A DNA stretch of 13,259 bases from JBDTMC01 sp039934475 (GTDB lineage Bacteria; Acidobacteriota; Terriglobia; Bryobacterales; Bryobacteraceae): assembly GCA_039934475.1 (NCBI GenBank), contig JBDTMC010000192.1, positions 1 to 13,259 of the forward strand, in the 5' to 3' direction. A program made the position numbers and the translations under genes. Under the pieces are notes generated by a model. The model worked only from the letters and a program-made list of their open reading frames with translations, had not been told where the DNA came from and made no database searches. Shown piece by piece: positions 1 through 7,259 of this stretch. Every line of letters begins with the position of its first letter. Position 1 is the stretch's first letter.

Positions 1-437
1 ACGGCATCCCGCGCGAACAGGCGCGTTCTCGCGCGACCGAACTGATGAAGCTCTTCGAATTGGACACGCATCAGAGGAAGCTGATCAACGAGTATTCCAA
101 GGGGATGCGCAAACGGGTGGCCATGGCGGCGGCGCTGATCCATCGTCCCCAGCTCTTTCTAATGGACGAACCGTTTGAAGGCGTGGACGCCGTCGGTGCC
201 CGCCTGATGAAGGATATCCTCTTAGAGCAAGTGCGGCGCGGCGCGACGATCTTTCTCACTTCGCACGTGCTGGAAGTGGTGGAGCGTCTTTGTGACCGCG
301 TCGCTATCATCCATCAGGGCCGCCTGGTGACCGAAGGAACGATCGATGAGCTGCGCGCCGGTTCGGAAACCTTGGAAGACACGTTTGTCCGCCTGGTGGG
401 CGCGGACCGCACGTCCGACAACTTGAGCTGGCTTTAG
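1..437 (+). CDS. ABC transporter ATP-binding protein, C-terminal part (5' end outside window)
   Basis: The reading frame is open from base 3 and ends at TAG 435-437, so about 144 C-terminal residues are visible and the Walker A half lies upstream of the window. In order the sequence shows a signature motif YSKGMRKR (LSGGQ position, in the YSxGM form common in ABC-2 type exporters), Walker B LFLMDEP with the catalytic Glu, a D-loop (FEGVDA), and the H-loop in TSH. A short C-terminal tail containing VTEGTIDEL follows, typical of this subfamily. The protein would hydrolyse ATP on the cytoplasmic side to drive the permease that starts 3 bp downstream. The substrate cannot be told from sequence. 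Family assignment is secure; which ABC-2 subfamily is inference. Confidence 0.95.
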   Translation, partial: GIPREQARSRATELMKLFELDTHQRKLINEYSKGMRKRVAMAAALIHRPQLFLMDEPFEGVDAVGARLMKDILLEQVRRGATIFLTSHVLEVVERLCDRVAIIHQGRLVTEGTIDELRAGSETLEDTFVRLVGADRTSDNLSWL

Positions 438-440
438 CCT

Positions 441-2048
441 ATGGACCCACGCCTTACCGCCATCGTCTGGGCGCAGTGGCGCTCACTGTGGAACATGTAC
501 CCGCGCGCGAACAAAGCGGGTCTCATCTTCACTGCCGTCTTTGGGGTCTTCTGGTATGGGATTATTCTGGTGGCGGCTGTCATCCTGGGCCGCCTGGCGG
601 CTCTGGCTCCGGTCGACGCGCTCAACCGGTTTCTGCCGATCGGCCTGCTGGTCGCGTTCCTGGTGTGGCAAGTCATCCCACTCCTGCTGGCCAGCACCGG
701 CGCTACCCTCGACGTTCGCAAACTGCTGGTCTACCCGGTCGCCCATCGCAGCCTGTTTGCCATTGAGGTGATGCTTCGCCTCACTACCGGCATTGATGTC
801 CTGTTGGTTATGACCGGCGTCGCACTGGGACTTCTAGTCAACCACGCCGTTCCGCTATGGGGACCGCTTTGGCTACTCCCGTTTGTCCTCTTCAACCTTA
901 CTCTCTCGGCCGGCATCCGTGACTTACTCGCCCGCCTCTTTGCGCGCAAGCGTTTCCGAGAGATCGCCGTGCTGGGCCTTATCAGTCTCGCCGCACTCCC
1001 GCAATTACTGGTGGTTACCGGCGTGCCCCCAGCCGTCGTACGTTTTTTCACTTCGCTGTCACAGGATCTCTTCCCGTGGACCCCGATTGCCCGGCTCGCG
1101 CTTGGCCACTTCAGCTTCAGCTCAGTGGCCCTTACCGGGTTATGGACCGCCGCGGCCTTTCTCTTCGGCCGCTGGCAATTTGAAACCGGACTGAAGTTCG
1201 ACCAGGAGGCCGCTGAATCGACACCCGTTGCGACGTCGCGGCGCGCCTCATGGTGGGATGGCCTCTTCACAATCCCCTCCAAAGTTTTCCCCGATCCTTT
1301 AGGAGTGTTGGTCGAAAAAGAGATCCGAACGCTGTGCCGCGCCCCCCGCTTTCGACTGGTCTTCTTCATGGGTTTTACGTTCGGCCTGCTCATCTGGATG
1401 CCGCTAGCGTTCGGCAGACACGGCGCCGGCCCAAGCTGGATTGGGAATAACTTCCTCACCTTCGTCAGCGTGTACTCACTGATGCTCTTAGGGGAAGTTA
1501 GTTTCTACAACACCTTTGGGTTCGATCGCAGCGCCACCCAGCTTTACTTTCTCGTCCCCATCCGCTTCCCCATGGTTTTGCTGGCCAAGAACATCACCGC
1601 CGCCTCATTCGTGTTTCTCGAACTGATCGCCATCGCACTGGCGTGTCTGGCGCTGCGGTTACCGCTGCCCGTGGAACAAATCCCGGAAGCCTTTTGTGTC
1701 GCGGTCGTGCTGACCATCTATCTAATGGCGGTGGGCAACCTGTCTTCCACCCGCTATCCTGCCCCCGTGGATCCAAGTCAATCCTGGCGCTCACGAGGAG
1801 CGAAGAAATTCCACGTGGTCCTGCTGCTGATCTACCCCGTTATCTCAATCCCGATCTCACTGGCCTACCTGGCGCGGTGGGCGTTTGAAAGTACGTGGGC
1901 CTTCTATGGCGGTCTCTTGGTTGCCGCGGCCATCGGAGGAGTGGTCTACTGGGTCGCCATGGACTCCGCGCTGCAGACTGCTGCCACAAGCCGCGAGCAG
2001 ATTCTGACCGCGCTGTCTAAGCAGGATTCGCCGATCTCGTTGGCGTAA
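441..2048 (+). CDS. ABC transporter permease, about 12 membrane helices
   Basis: This 535-residue membrane protein starts 3 bp after the ATPase stop, so the two are translationally coupled; no clear Shine-Dalgarno precedes the ATG. Hydrophobic segments lie near residues 29-50, 62-86, 110-133, 139-158, 173-193, 226-243, 306-325, 338-358, 377-405, 416-434, 457-478 and 485-506. A charged cytoplasmic stretch (about 245-305) divides the two sets of six, so it looks like a fused pair of six-helix permease units. The FGFDRSATQLYFLVP stretch (360-373) and the LLVYP stretch (95-99) resemble conserved cytosolic loop motifs of large ABC-2-like permeases I associate with Acidobacteria. With the upstream ATPase it would form an exporter or multidrug-type transporter. 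Substrate is unknown, and the acidobacterial link is from memory, not from a search. Confidence 0.9.
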   Translation: MDPRLTAIVWAQWRSLWNMYPRANKAGLIFTAVFGVFWYGIILVAAVILGRLAALAPVDALNRFLPIGLLVAFLVWQVIPLLLASTGATLDVRKLLVYPVAHRSLFAIEVMLRLTTGIDVLLVMTGVALGLLVNHAVPLWGPLWLLPFVLFNLTLSAGIRDLLARLFARKRFREIAVLGLISLAALPQLLVVTGVPPAVVRFFTSLSQDLFPWTPIARLALGHFSFSSVALTGLWTAAAFLFGRWQFETGLKFDQEAAESTPVATSRRASWWDGLFTIPSKVFPDPLGVLVEKEIRTLCRAPRFRLVFFMGFTFGLLIWMPLAFGRHGAGPSWIGNNFLTFVSVYSLMLLGEVSFYNTFGFDRSATQLYFLVPIRFPMVLLAKNITAASFVFLELIAIALACLALRLPLPVEQIPEAFCVAVVLTIYLMAVGNLSSTRYPAPVDPSQSWRSRGAKKFHVVLLLIYPVISIPISLAYLARWAFESTWAFYGGLLVAAAIGGVVYWVAMDSALQTAATSREQILTALSKQDSPISLA

Positions 2049-2089
2049 AACCCTGCATCCACGGGTGGCTTCGCGATGTCCAAAGCGGT

Positions 2090-2980
2090 ATGACCATTTT
2101 CGTCACCGGAGCCACCGGCTTCATCGGATTCCCTGTGGCAGCCACCCTCGCCCGCGCCGGGCATGACGTCTACGGACTCACTCGTTCCGAGGAGAAGGCA
2201 GCCCGTCTCTCCACCGCGGAAATAGCCCCAGTCATCGGAGACATGGCGACGCCAGACACGTGGATTGCCGCCGCCCGCCGCGCCGAGGTTGTGATCCATT
2301 GCGCCGCGGAATACTCGACCCGTTACATGGAACTCGACCGCCAGACCGCGGACTATCTAATTGGTCTTCGCGCGCCGCTCTTCCTATATACCAGCGGCTG
2401 CTGGCTGTATGGCGCAACGGGCGACACACCGGTAGACGAAACTGCCCCGATCCATCCGCCGGCTGCGGTGACGCCGCGAGTGGAGACCGAGCGCGTCATT
2501 CTTGCCGCCAACGCGCCTGCTGCTCGCACTCTCATTATTCGCCCCGGCTGCGTTTACGGCGGCGAAGGCAGCCTCACAGCCGCCTGGTTCGCCAGCGCGA
2601 AGAACGAGGGGGCGACGCGCATCGTGGGAGACGGGAACTTCCGTTGGGCCATGGTGCATAACGCCGACCTCGCCGACTTGTACCGTCTGGCCGTCGAATC
2701 CAACCTCGCCGGCGAGCTCCTCAATGCCGTGGATGGCGGGTCGCACACCGTTCTGGAATGCGCCCGCGCCGTTGCCCGCACTGTCACTGGCAACGAGAAG
2801 GTTGTGGTTACGCCGCTTATGGACGCAGCCAAACAGATGGGCGGCATGGCCGAATGCCTCATCATGAACCAGCGCCTTACGTCAGCCAAAGCGCACCGCC
2901 TGCTGGGCTGGCAACCGCGGCACACTAACTTCGTCGATGGGGTGGCGCGTTACTACCGTTCCTGGCAGGCGCCCCTCTGA
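2090..2980 (+). CDS. NAD(P)-binding epimerase/dehydratase-like protein (atypical extended SDR)
   Basis: The 296-residue product opens with a Rossmann nucleotide-binding motif TGATGFIG at residues 6-13. It then shows the SDR landmarks YTSGCWLYG (100-108, holding the usual active-site Ser region), RPGCVYG (151-157) and MVHNADLADLY (188-198), ending with the LLGWQPR element (271-277) typical of extended SDRs. The Tyr-x3-Lys pair expected about 25 residues after the Ser is absent: the stretch reads TPRVETERV (128-136), with Arg and Glu instead. It therefore resembles atypical SDRs whose chemistry is poorly known, and a classical epimerase reaction should not be assumed. It begins 41 bp after the permease and ends 26 bp before the tannase-like gene, so co-transcription with either is possible. 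No good Shine-Dalgarno is visible. Confidence 0.88.
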   Translation: MTIFVTGATGFIGFPVAATLARAGHDVYGLTRSEEKAARLSTAEIAPVIGDMATPDTWIAAARRAEVVIHCAAEYSTRYMELDRQTADYLIGLRAPLFLYTSGCWLYGATGDTPVDETAPIHPPAAVTPRVETERVILAANAPAARTLIIRPGCVYGGEGSLTAAWFASAKNEGATRIVGDGNFRWAMVHNADLADLYRLAVESNLAGELLNAVDGGSHTVLECARAVARTVTGNEKVVVTPLMDAAKQMGGMAECLIMNQRLTSAKAHRLLGWQPRHTNFVDGVARYYRSWQAPL

Positions 2981-3006
2981 AATGTGATACACCTTTGAGA
3001 CGCCCT

Positions 3007-4563
3007 ATGAAACACGCGTCTCTTCCCCTGGTGGCACTTGCCACGCTACTCTCCCCCGCCCTGCTCCGCAGCCAAGGCAGTGACTGCGCCGCTCTGTTGA
3101 ACTTCAAAATCCCTGACACAGCGCTGACGATCACCAAGGCCGAGGCCGTGCCCACCACGCCCGCCAACACCCTCAAACTATTCCCGTGGATGGACGCGAT
3201 CCCTGTCTCGATTGGCCCTTACTGCCGGGTGGATGGGGAGATGGAACCGCGCACCGGTGTGGACGGAAAGCGTTACGCGATTGGGTTTGCGGTGGCCCTG
3301 CCGGATAATTGGAACGGGCGTTTTCTGTTTCAGGGTGGTGGCGGTCTGAACGGCAGCGTCGGCATGCCATTGGGACTGAATGCCGCGGGCGATGTACCCG
3401 CTCTTGCCCGGGGATTCGCCGTCGTCACCACAGACACAGGTCACAAGGGCGAGGGCTTCGATGCCAGTTTCTTCCGCGACCAGGAGGCCAGCCTGAATTT
3501 CGCTTACCTTGCGGTTGGGAAAGTCGCAGTCGTCGCAAAAGCGATTGTTGCCGCGCGCTACGGCCGGCCGGCTAAGTACTCCTACTTCAGTGGCTGCTCC
3601 ACAGGTGGCCGCGAGGGCATGCTGATGACGCAGCGGTATCCCACTTACTTTGACGGAGTCATCTCCGGTGCTCCCGCGATGCGTACGGATTTCTCGGGCC
3701 TGGGGGATAAATGGGTCGCTATCAACTTGAATGCTATTTCCGGGAAGGACGCCGCCGGAAAGCCGCTCCCGGCTTTCACAAATTCCGAACGCAAGCTGAT
3801 CGTCGGTGCCCTGTTGAATCAGTGTGACGCCAAAGACGGAATCGGCGATGGCATGATCTTCAACACGCAAGGCTGCCAGTTCGATCCCACACAGCTGACG
3901 TGCCAGGGCGGCAAGACCGATGCCTGTCTGACGAAAGAGCAGGTAACCGGTTTACAGAAGGCCTTCGCCGGCCCGAAGGACTCCCGTGGCAACCCTGTCT
4001 ATCCCGGCTTCCCGTTCGATACGGGCATCACCGCCACCGCTGGTATCCCCGGCCTGCTCGTCTCAAGTGTCAATCCCGTAGGGCCTCCCTTCACCGCAAC
4101 CGAGATGGACGTGGATGCCGCTGTGTTAGCAGCCCGCGCTAATCCTTTGGGCGCGCTTACGGCCACCACTTGGACCAACCTCAGCACTTACTCCGGCCAC
4201 AATGGCAAGCTTCTGTTCTATCACGGCATGAGCGACCCTTGGTTCTCTGCGTGGGATACCCTTGATTATTACCAGAACATGGCTAAGGCGAACGGCGGCA
4301 TCGACAAGACTCTCAACTGGAGCCGCATGTACTTAGTTCCCGGAATGGGACATTGCTCCGGAGGCGCGGCCGCGCTTGATAACTTCGACCTTCTGACGCC
4401 TCTGGTTGACTGGGTGGAAAAGGGAGAGGCTCCGGCCTCGGTCAGCGCCAAGGGAAAGGCCTTCCCCAAACGTACACGTCCCCTGTGCGCTTATCCCACT
4501 CACGCTCAGTACAAGGGCCAAGGTGACTCGGAGGACTCCCGCAATTTCGATTGCGTCCAGTGA
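3007..4563 (+). CDS. Secreted tannase/feruloyl esterase family hydrolase
   Basis: This 518-residue alpha/beta hydrolase has the full tannase-family signature. The nucleophile is Ser198 in GCSTGGR, with Asp410 in GMSDPWFS and His449 in PGMGHC. Cys197 and Cys450 flank Ser and His, the pair that in this family forms a disulfide tying the active site together. DAKDGIGDG (274-282) matches the lid calcium-binding motif. A signal peptide covers about residues 1-23 (Met-Lys-His, then a hydrophobic run), so it acts outside the cytoplasm. Known members hydrolyse gallate, ferulate or related aromatic esters; the precise substrate is inference. ATG 3007 is chosen over an in-frame TTG at 2995 because it gives a clean signal peptide; neither has a clear Shine-Dalgarno. 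It lies close behind the SDR gene. Confidence 0.93.
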   Translation: MKHASLPLVALATLLSPALLRSQGSDCAALLNFKIPDTALTITKAEAVPTTPANTLKLFPWMDAIPVSIGPYCRVDGEMEPRTGVDGKRYAIGFAVALPDNWNGRFLFQGGGGLNGSVGMPLGLNAAGDVPALARGFAVVTTDTGHKGEGFDASFFRDQEASLNFAYLAVGKVAVVAKAIVAARYGRPAKYSYFSGCSTGGREGMLMTQRYPTYFDGVISGAPAMRTDFSGLGDKWVAINLNAISGKDAAGKPLPAFTNSERKLIVGALLNQCDAKDGIGDGMIFNTQGCQFDPTQLTCQGGKTDACLTKEQVTGLQKAFAGPKDSRGNPVYPGFPFDTGITATAGIPGLLVSSVNPVGPPFTATEMDVDAAVLAARANPLGALTATTWTNLSTYSGHNGKLLFYHGMSDPWFSAWDTLDYYQNMAKANGGIDKTLNWSRMYLVPGMGHCSGGAAALDNFDLLTPLVDWVEKGEAPASVSAKGKAFPKRTRPLCAYPTHAQYKGQGDSEDSRNFDCVQ

Positions 4564-4574
4564 GCTCAATACCC

Positions 4575-4644
4575 ATTGCAACCACTTCATCGCGGTGTTA
4601 TAACCTAAGTTCAGTCCCGTTTATCGAAATTAGGAGGTTGCAAT
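4575..4644. repeat. 9-bp perfect inverted repeat around the candidate promoter
   Basis: ATTGCAACC at 4575-4583 is the exact reverse complement of GGTTGCAAT at 4636-4644, with 52 bp between. The left arm overlaps the candidate -35 element and the right arm overlaps an AGGAGG (4632-4637). In addition TTATCGAA occurs twice, at 4621-4628 and 4657-4664, each followed shortly by GGAG. These could be operator or RNA-fold elements, or the scar of a lost element. Confidence 0.4.
4576..4604 (+). promoter_or_regulatory. Candidate sigma70-like promoter reading toward the small ORF
   Basis: TTGCAA (4576-4581) and TATAAC (4599-4604) are separated by exactly 17 bp, a 4/6 and 5/6 match to the -35 and -10 consensus. 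It sits just after the tannase-like gene in the least GC-rich stretch of the window and points right, toward a Shine-Dalgarno and a 49-codon ORF. Transcription would start near 4611. It is a sequence match only. Confidence 0.45.
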
Positions 4645-4674
4645 TCCGCCAACGAGTTATCGAAGGAGTCAGCC

Positions 4675-4824
4675 ATGGAAGTATTTCGATCCATGGGGCT
4701 ACTATCAGAACTAAGGCGCCGTCATCCGTTCTGTGCCAACACCCGGAACGGTAACTTCGGATCGGTCGCAGGCGGCTCGCCGGAGGGCGCCTCGGGAACG
4801 TCGCCGTTATCCGGCCGCAAGTAG
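4675..4824 (+). CDS. Hypothetical 49-residue ORF, overlapping the 3' end of the antisense radical SAM gene
   Basis: ATG 4675 is preceded by AAGGAG (4663-4668) at a 6-nt spacing, and by a sigma70-like promoter about 70 bp further up. The frame runs 49 codons to TAG 4822-4824. The product starts MEVFRSMGLLSELRRRHPFC, a short amphipathic basic segment, and then becomes Gly/Ser/Pro-rich; that second half lies wholly opposite the radical SAM gene (from 4722) and may simply mirror its codons. I recognise no family. There is no signal peptide or membrane segment. It may be a genuine small protein, the 5' stub of a lost gene, or a chance ORF on an antisense transcript. The initiation signals are better than for several bona fide genes here, which is why it is listed. 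Confidence 0.3.
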   Translation: MEVFRSMGLLSELRRRHPFCANTRNGNFGSVAGGSPEGASGTSPLSGRK

Positions 4825-6509
4825 CGCCAATGCTGAGGCTTGATCGTCGCGAGCAGTTCCTTGCGGCTCTTGATCTGCATTGGGCGGCCTTGGTAGAGTT
4901 TGCCCATCTTCGCCATCAACCACTCTGGGAGCGCGCCGGCGAACAACATCAACGGCCACGTGAAGCTGGGTCCATTCATCTTACGTAGCTTCCACACCCA
5001 GGCGATCAGTGCGCCCACCCGCCATGCCGTCGGCCCCCACCAACTGTGCAACGCCGGCTTGAGGCTCATCTTCCAGCACTTCATCATGATCTGCCACTGC
5101 AACGCTGTGAGTTGCTTGCTCTCGGCCACGCCTTGCTTCTTGCCCATGCGCGTGTCGTGGAGAGGAGTAAAGATGGACGGTACAAAGAAAGCGAACAGGC
5201 CGCGCCGCTCGGCTTCGTAGAGTACGTCCAGCGTCTGCCGGCAGTCTTCGTCGGTCTCACCGGGGTTGCCTACCATCAGCGTCATCACTGGATACCAATG
5301 GTGGCGGTTCAACGTTGTGAGTCCCTGGATGAGCACACTCGGCCACTCGTCAATTGGGAAGGGGACACCCTTCCCAGGCATGATCTGCTTCGCCATGCGC
5401 ACCGATCCTGTCTCCATGCCAATCAGCGGCGACAGGATGCGTCCCTCCGGATGCTTACTCACCGCCGGCAGCTTTACCGGACTTTTATCAATTAGGACGG
5501 CCGATAGTTCCTCGATCAGTTTCGGATCCACAACGGCCGGCGCCATCGTGCTGTGACTGAGCAGATGATGCTTCACACCCGGGGTCTCCACCACTTCCCG
5601 GTACAGGTCCACCAGCGCTTCGCGATTCGGGAAATAGAACGGGGTATCGGTGTGGACCTGGCCCCAGATGAACATGTCCTCAGTGGCGAGGGAGATCTGG
5701 TTGTTTCCCTCTCGTACGTTGGCTTGTACTGCGCCGAGGATTTTGTCTTTAGGGAAGTCGATTTGCGGATTCAAGTCGGGTAGACAGAAGTTGCAACGCC
5801 GGCCGCATCCGGTGGTCATTTCGACGACACCGAACGTGGTGCGCTTGTTGGGCGTCAACAGGCCCTCGCGGCCCGTGGGATGCGCCACATCCACCATCTT
5901 GGGCAACTGCTCGCCCCGAATCGCCCGTTCAAAGAGATCGAGCGTATCTTCCGATTCGCTTCGCCCCTCCACCACGCAGTCAACGCCAAGGGCCTCAAAG
6001 CTATCGGTCTGCGCGATCTGCCATCCACCTGAGCCGCCGACGATGACACGGAACCCGGGCCGGAATTCGCTGCCTTTCAACGTCTCAAACAGCATCTTTG
6101 AGTAGTACGAGTTAATCACCTCGCGCGACGAGCCGAAGATGGACGCATAGACACCGGCGGCAAAAGTCACGCCCAGCGGATTGTGCGTTGAGACGCCGAT
6201 AACCCGCGTCCGCGGCCCAATGAACTTGGGGAGGTCGTCGGGGTAACAGCACACCACGTCGTCGGCGGGGAATCGCCGCAGCAGCGATGCTTCCACCAGG
6301 CGCACGCCGGCCGGCATATAGCGTGCCGAGCCGTCCTGGTCGCGCTCCACATCGCGCCATTTCGGGTACTTCTGGTTGATGATCCGATCCAGTTGCTTAG
6401 GCAAGGAAGCCAACGCCATCTGGATGAAATATCCTGCGTGATCAATGGTCTCCGTTAAAGGAGCCGTGAGCACAATCAGCTTGCCGTCATGTCCAGTTTG
6501 TGGAGCCAC
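4722..6509 (-). CDS. B12-binding-domain radical SAM protein, substrate unknown
   Basis: This is about 595 residues from GTG 6509. Numbered from an upstream in-frame ATG at 6533, the radical SAM cluster motif is CGRRCNFC (Cys243, Cys247, Cys250), which would bind a [4Fe-4S] cluster and SAM. It is preceded by a B12-binding-like Rossmann domain (about 85-215) with STHNPLG (115-121) and GGSGG (166-170). The canonical DxHxxG cobalamin-ligand motif is not present as such. GNPGETDED (422-430) in the later barrel is common to this superfamily. The C-terminal 110 residues hold a Trp-rich segment (480-530) of no family known to me. GTG 6509 is preferred because GAGGGG lies 9 nt upstream, while ATG 6533 has no good Shine-Dalgarno. 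Members include methyltransferases and ring-forming enzymes; no partner genes here narrow the reaction. Confidence 0.9.
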   Translation of the reverse strand: MAPQTGHDGKLIVLTAPLTETIDHAGYFIQMALASLPKQLDRIINQKYPKWRDVERDQDGSARYMPAGVRLVEASLLRRFPADDVVCCYPDDLPKFIGPRTRVIGVSTHNPLGVTFAAGVYASIFGSSREVINSYYSKMLFETLKGSEFRPGFRVIVGGSGGWQIAQTDSFEALGVDCVVEGRSESEDTLDLFERAIRGEQLPKMVDVAHPTGREGLLTPNKRTTFGVVEMTTGCGRRCNFCLPDLNPQIDFPKDKILGAVQANVREGNNQISLATEDMFIWGQVHTDTPFYFPNREALVDLYREVVETPGVKHHLLSHSTMAPAVVDPKLIEELSAVLIDKSPVKLPAVSKHPEGRILSPLIGMETGSVRMAKQIMPGKGVPFPIDEWPSVLIQGLTTLNRHHWYPVMTLMVGNPGETDEDCRQTLDVLYEAERRGLFAFFVPSIFTPLHDTRMGKKQGVAESKQLTALQWQIMMKCWKMSLKPALHSWWGPTAWRVGALIAWVWKLRKMNGPSFTWPLMLFAGALPEWLMAKMGKLYQGRPMQIKSRKELLATIKPQHWRYLRPDNGDVPEAPSGEPPATDPKLPFRVLAQNG

Positions 6510-6633
6510 CTTTAGGTCCCCCTCCCGCCGCATGAAAGACTTGCCCTACTATTTTTCCAGTCTACCGCGAGAGAGCCTAAGATTTTGCCTCCTGCCCCCC
6601 GACTGTGTTCGTATTTCTCTAGAGGAGACACGT
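6510..6633. promoter_or_regulatory. Divergent intergenic control region with the Shine-Dalgarno sites that set both starts
   Basis: If both flanking genes use their GTG starts (6509 minus, 6634 plus), 124 bp separate them. On the minus strand GGGAGGGGG (complement of 6518-6526) serves the radical SAM gene. On the plus strand GAGGAG (6622-6627) serves the PA14 gene at 6-nt spacing and overlaps a CTCTAGAG palindrome (6617-6624). Promoters for both directions should lie here, but I found no convincing -35/-10 pair on either strand. Confidence 0.5.
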
Positions 6634-7221
6634 GTGTCACTGGCGCCAACTTCGCTGTTACTTCTCGTGGTCTGCGGTTCGCTAACAGCTTTGGACCAGA
6701 ATCCCGTACCCACGTTCGGCACAACCGTGGTGATTCCCGGCGGCCTGAAGGGCTTGGTCTACCACGTTCGCAACGGCAGTACCCGGTTGCCGGATTTCGG
6801 GAAGCTGGAGGCGCTGGGGGTCGTTTACACCTCGGAGTTGAACATTGAACCACAGGACTTCCGCCGCGGTTTCCCCGGCGTGACGCGTCGGTTCGAATGG
6901 TTTGCCATCGACTACCGCGGCAATTTCTGGATCGAGCGACCGGAGCTCTATGAGTTCCGCCTGACCTCCGACGACGGCGCCCGCCTTTACATCGACGATC
7001 AGTTGATTGTGGACAACGATGGAATCCACCAACCAGAGGAACGCATGGGAAGTCTGCGTCTTGCGCAAGGCGTTCACCGGCTGCGGTTGACCTATTTCCA
7101 AGGTCCGCGCTTCCAGGTGGCGCTTGTCCTGAAAGTGGACGGACCCGGCGAGTCCCCGCACGTGTTCAGTACGGAGGAGTTCAGACCCCCATCGAACCCA
7201 GGACTTGTACTCTCCCACTGA
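6634..7221 (+). CDS. Exported PA14-domain protein
   Basis: The product is 195 residues from GTG 6634. An N-terminal hydrophobic signal sequence (about 5-19, LLLLVV followed by Cys14) is followed by a single PA14 domain (about 38-185). Its hallmark is the YEFRLTSDDGARLYIDD stretch (106-122) with the following LIVDNDG (124-130) and HRLRLTYFQG (148-157). PA14 is a beta-barrel module that binds carbohydrate or cell-surface ligands, often fused to glycosidases or adhesins; here it is the whole mature protein, with no catalytic domain. The GTG start is chosen because GAGGAG sits 6 nt upstream and places the signal peptide at the N-terminus. In-frame upstream starts at 6532 and 6445 would add unhydrophobic sequence reaching into or over the divergent gene. 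Cys14 is not in a good lipobox. The ligand is unknown. Confidence 0.85.
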   Translation: MSLAPTSLLLLVVCGSLTALDQNPVPTFGTTVVIPGGLKGLVYHVRNGSTRLPDFGKLEALGVVYTSELNIEPQDFRRGFPGVTRRFEWFAIDYRGNFWIERPELYEFRLTSDDGARLYIDDQLIVDNDGIHQPEERMGSLRLAQGVHRLRLTYFQGPRFQVALVLKVDGPGESPHVFSTEEFRPPSNPGLVLSH

Positions 7222-7237
7222 TGTTGTGATGTAACAT
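7221..7237. promoter_or_regulatory. Short inverted repeat ahead of the transhydrogenase operon
   Basis: ATGTT (7221-7225) and AACAT (7233-7237) form a 5-bp inverted repeat with a 7-bp centre, in the 38-bp gap before pntAA. Its first base is the last base of the PA14 stop codon. The size and spacing fit a dimeric-repressor operator or part of a promoter, but with so short an arm chance is a real alternative. Confidence 0.25.
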
Positions 7238-7259
7238 AGGCGGGCGAGGGAATCCGCAA

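Noticed and set aside
731..1459. 242-codon minus-strand ORF opposite the permease
   Set aside because: Arg/Ser-rich low-complexity translation with no motif, wholly opposite a membrane protein gene with clear helices; a GC-rich shadow frame.
2049..2089. CCAC-GG-GTGG mini-palindrome in the gap after the permease gene, as a terminator
   Set aside because: A 4-bp stem with a 2-base centre and no T run cannot be supported as a terminator.
2995..3006. TTG 2995 as start of the tannase-like gene
   Set aside because: Adds only Arg-Arg-Pro ahead of a clean Met-Lys-His signal peptide and has no Shine-Dalgarno.
3178..3870. 230-codon minus-strand ORF opposite the tannase-like gene
   Set aside because: Lies fully opposite a gene with an intact catalytic triad; no recognisable domain or ribosome site.
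4673..4696. Two CCATGG palindromes 12 bp apart as a convergent terminator
   Set aside because: The stem is only 6 bp and there is no T tract on either strand; more likely incidental.
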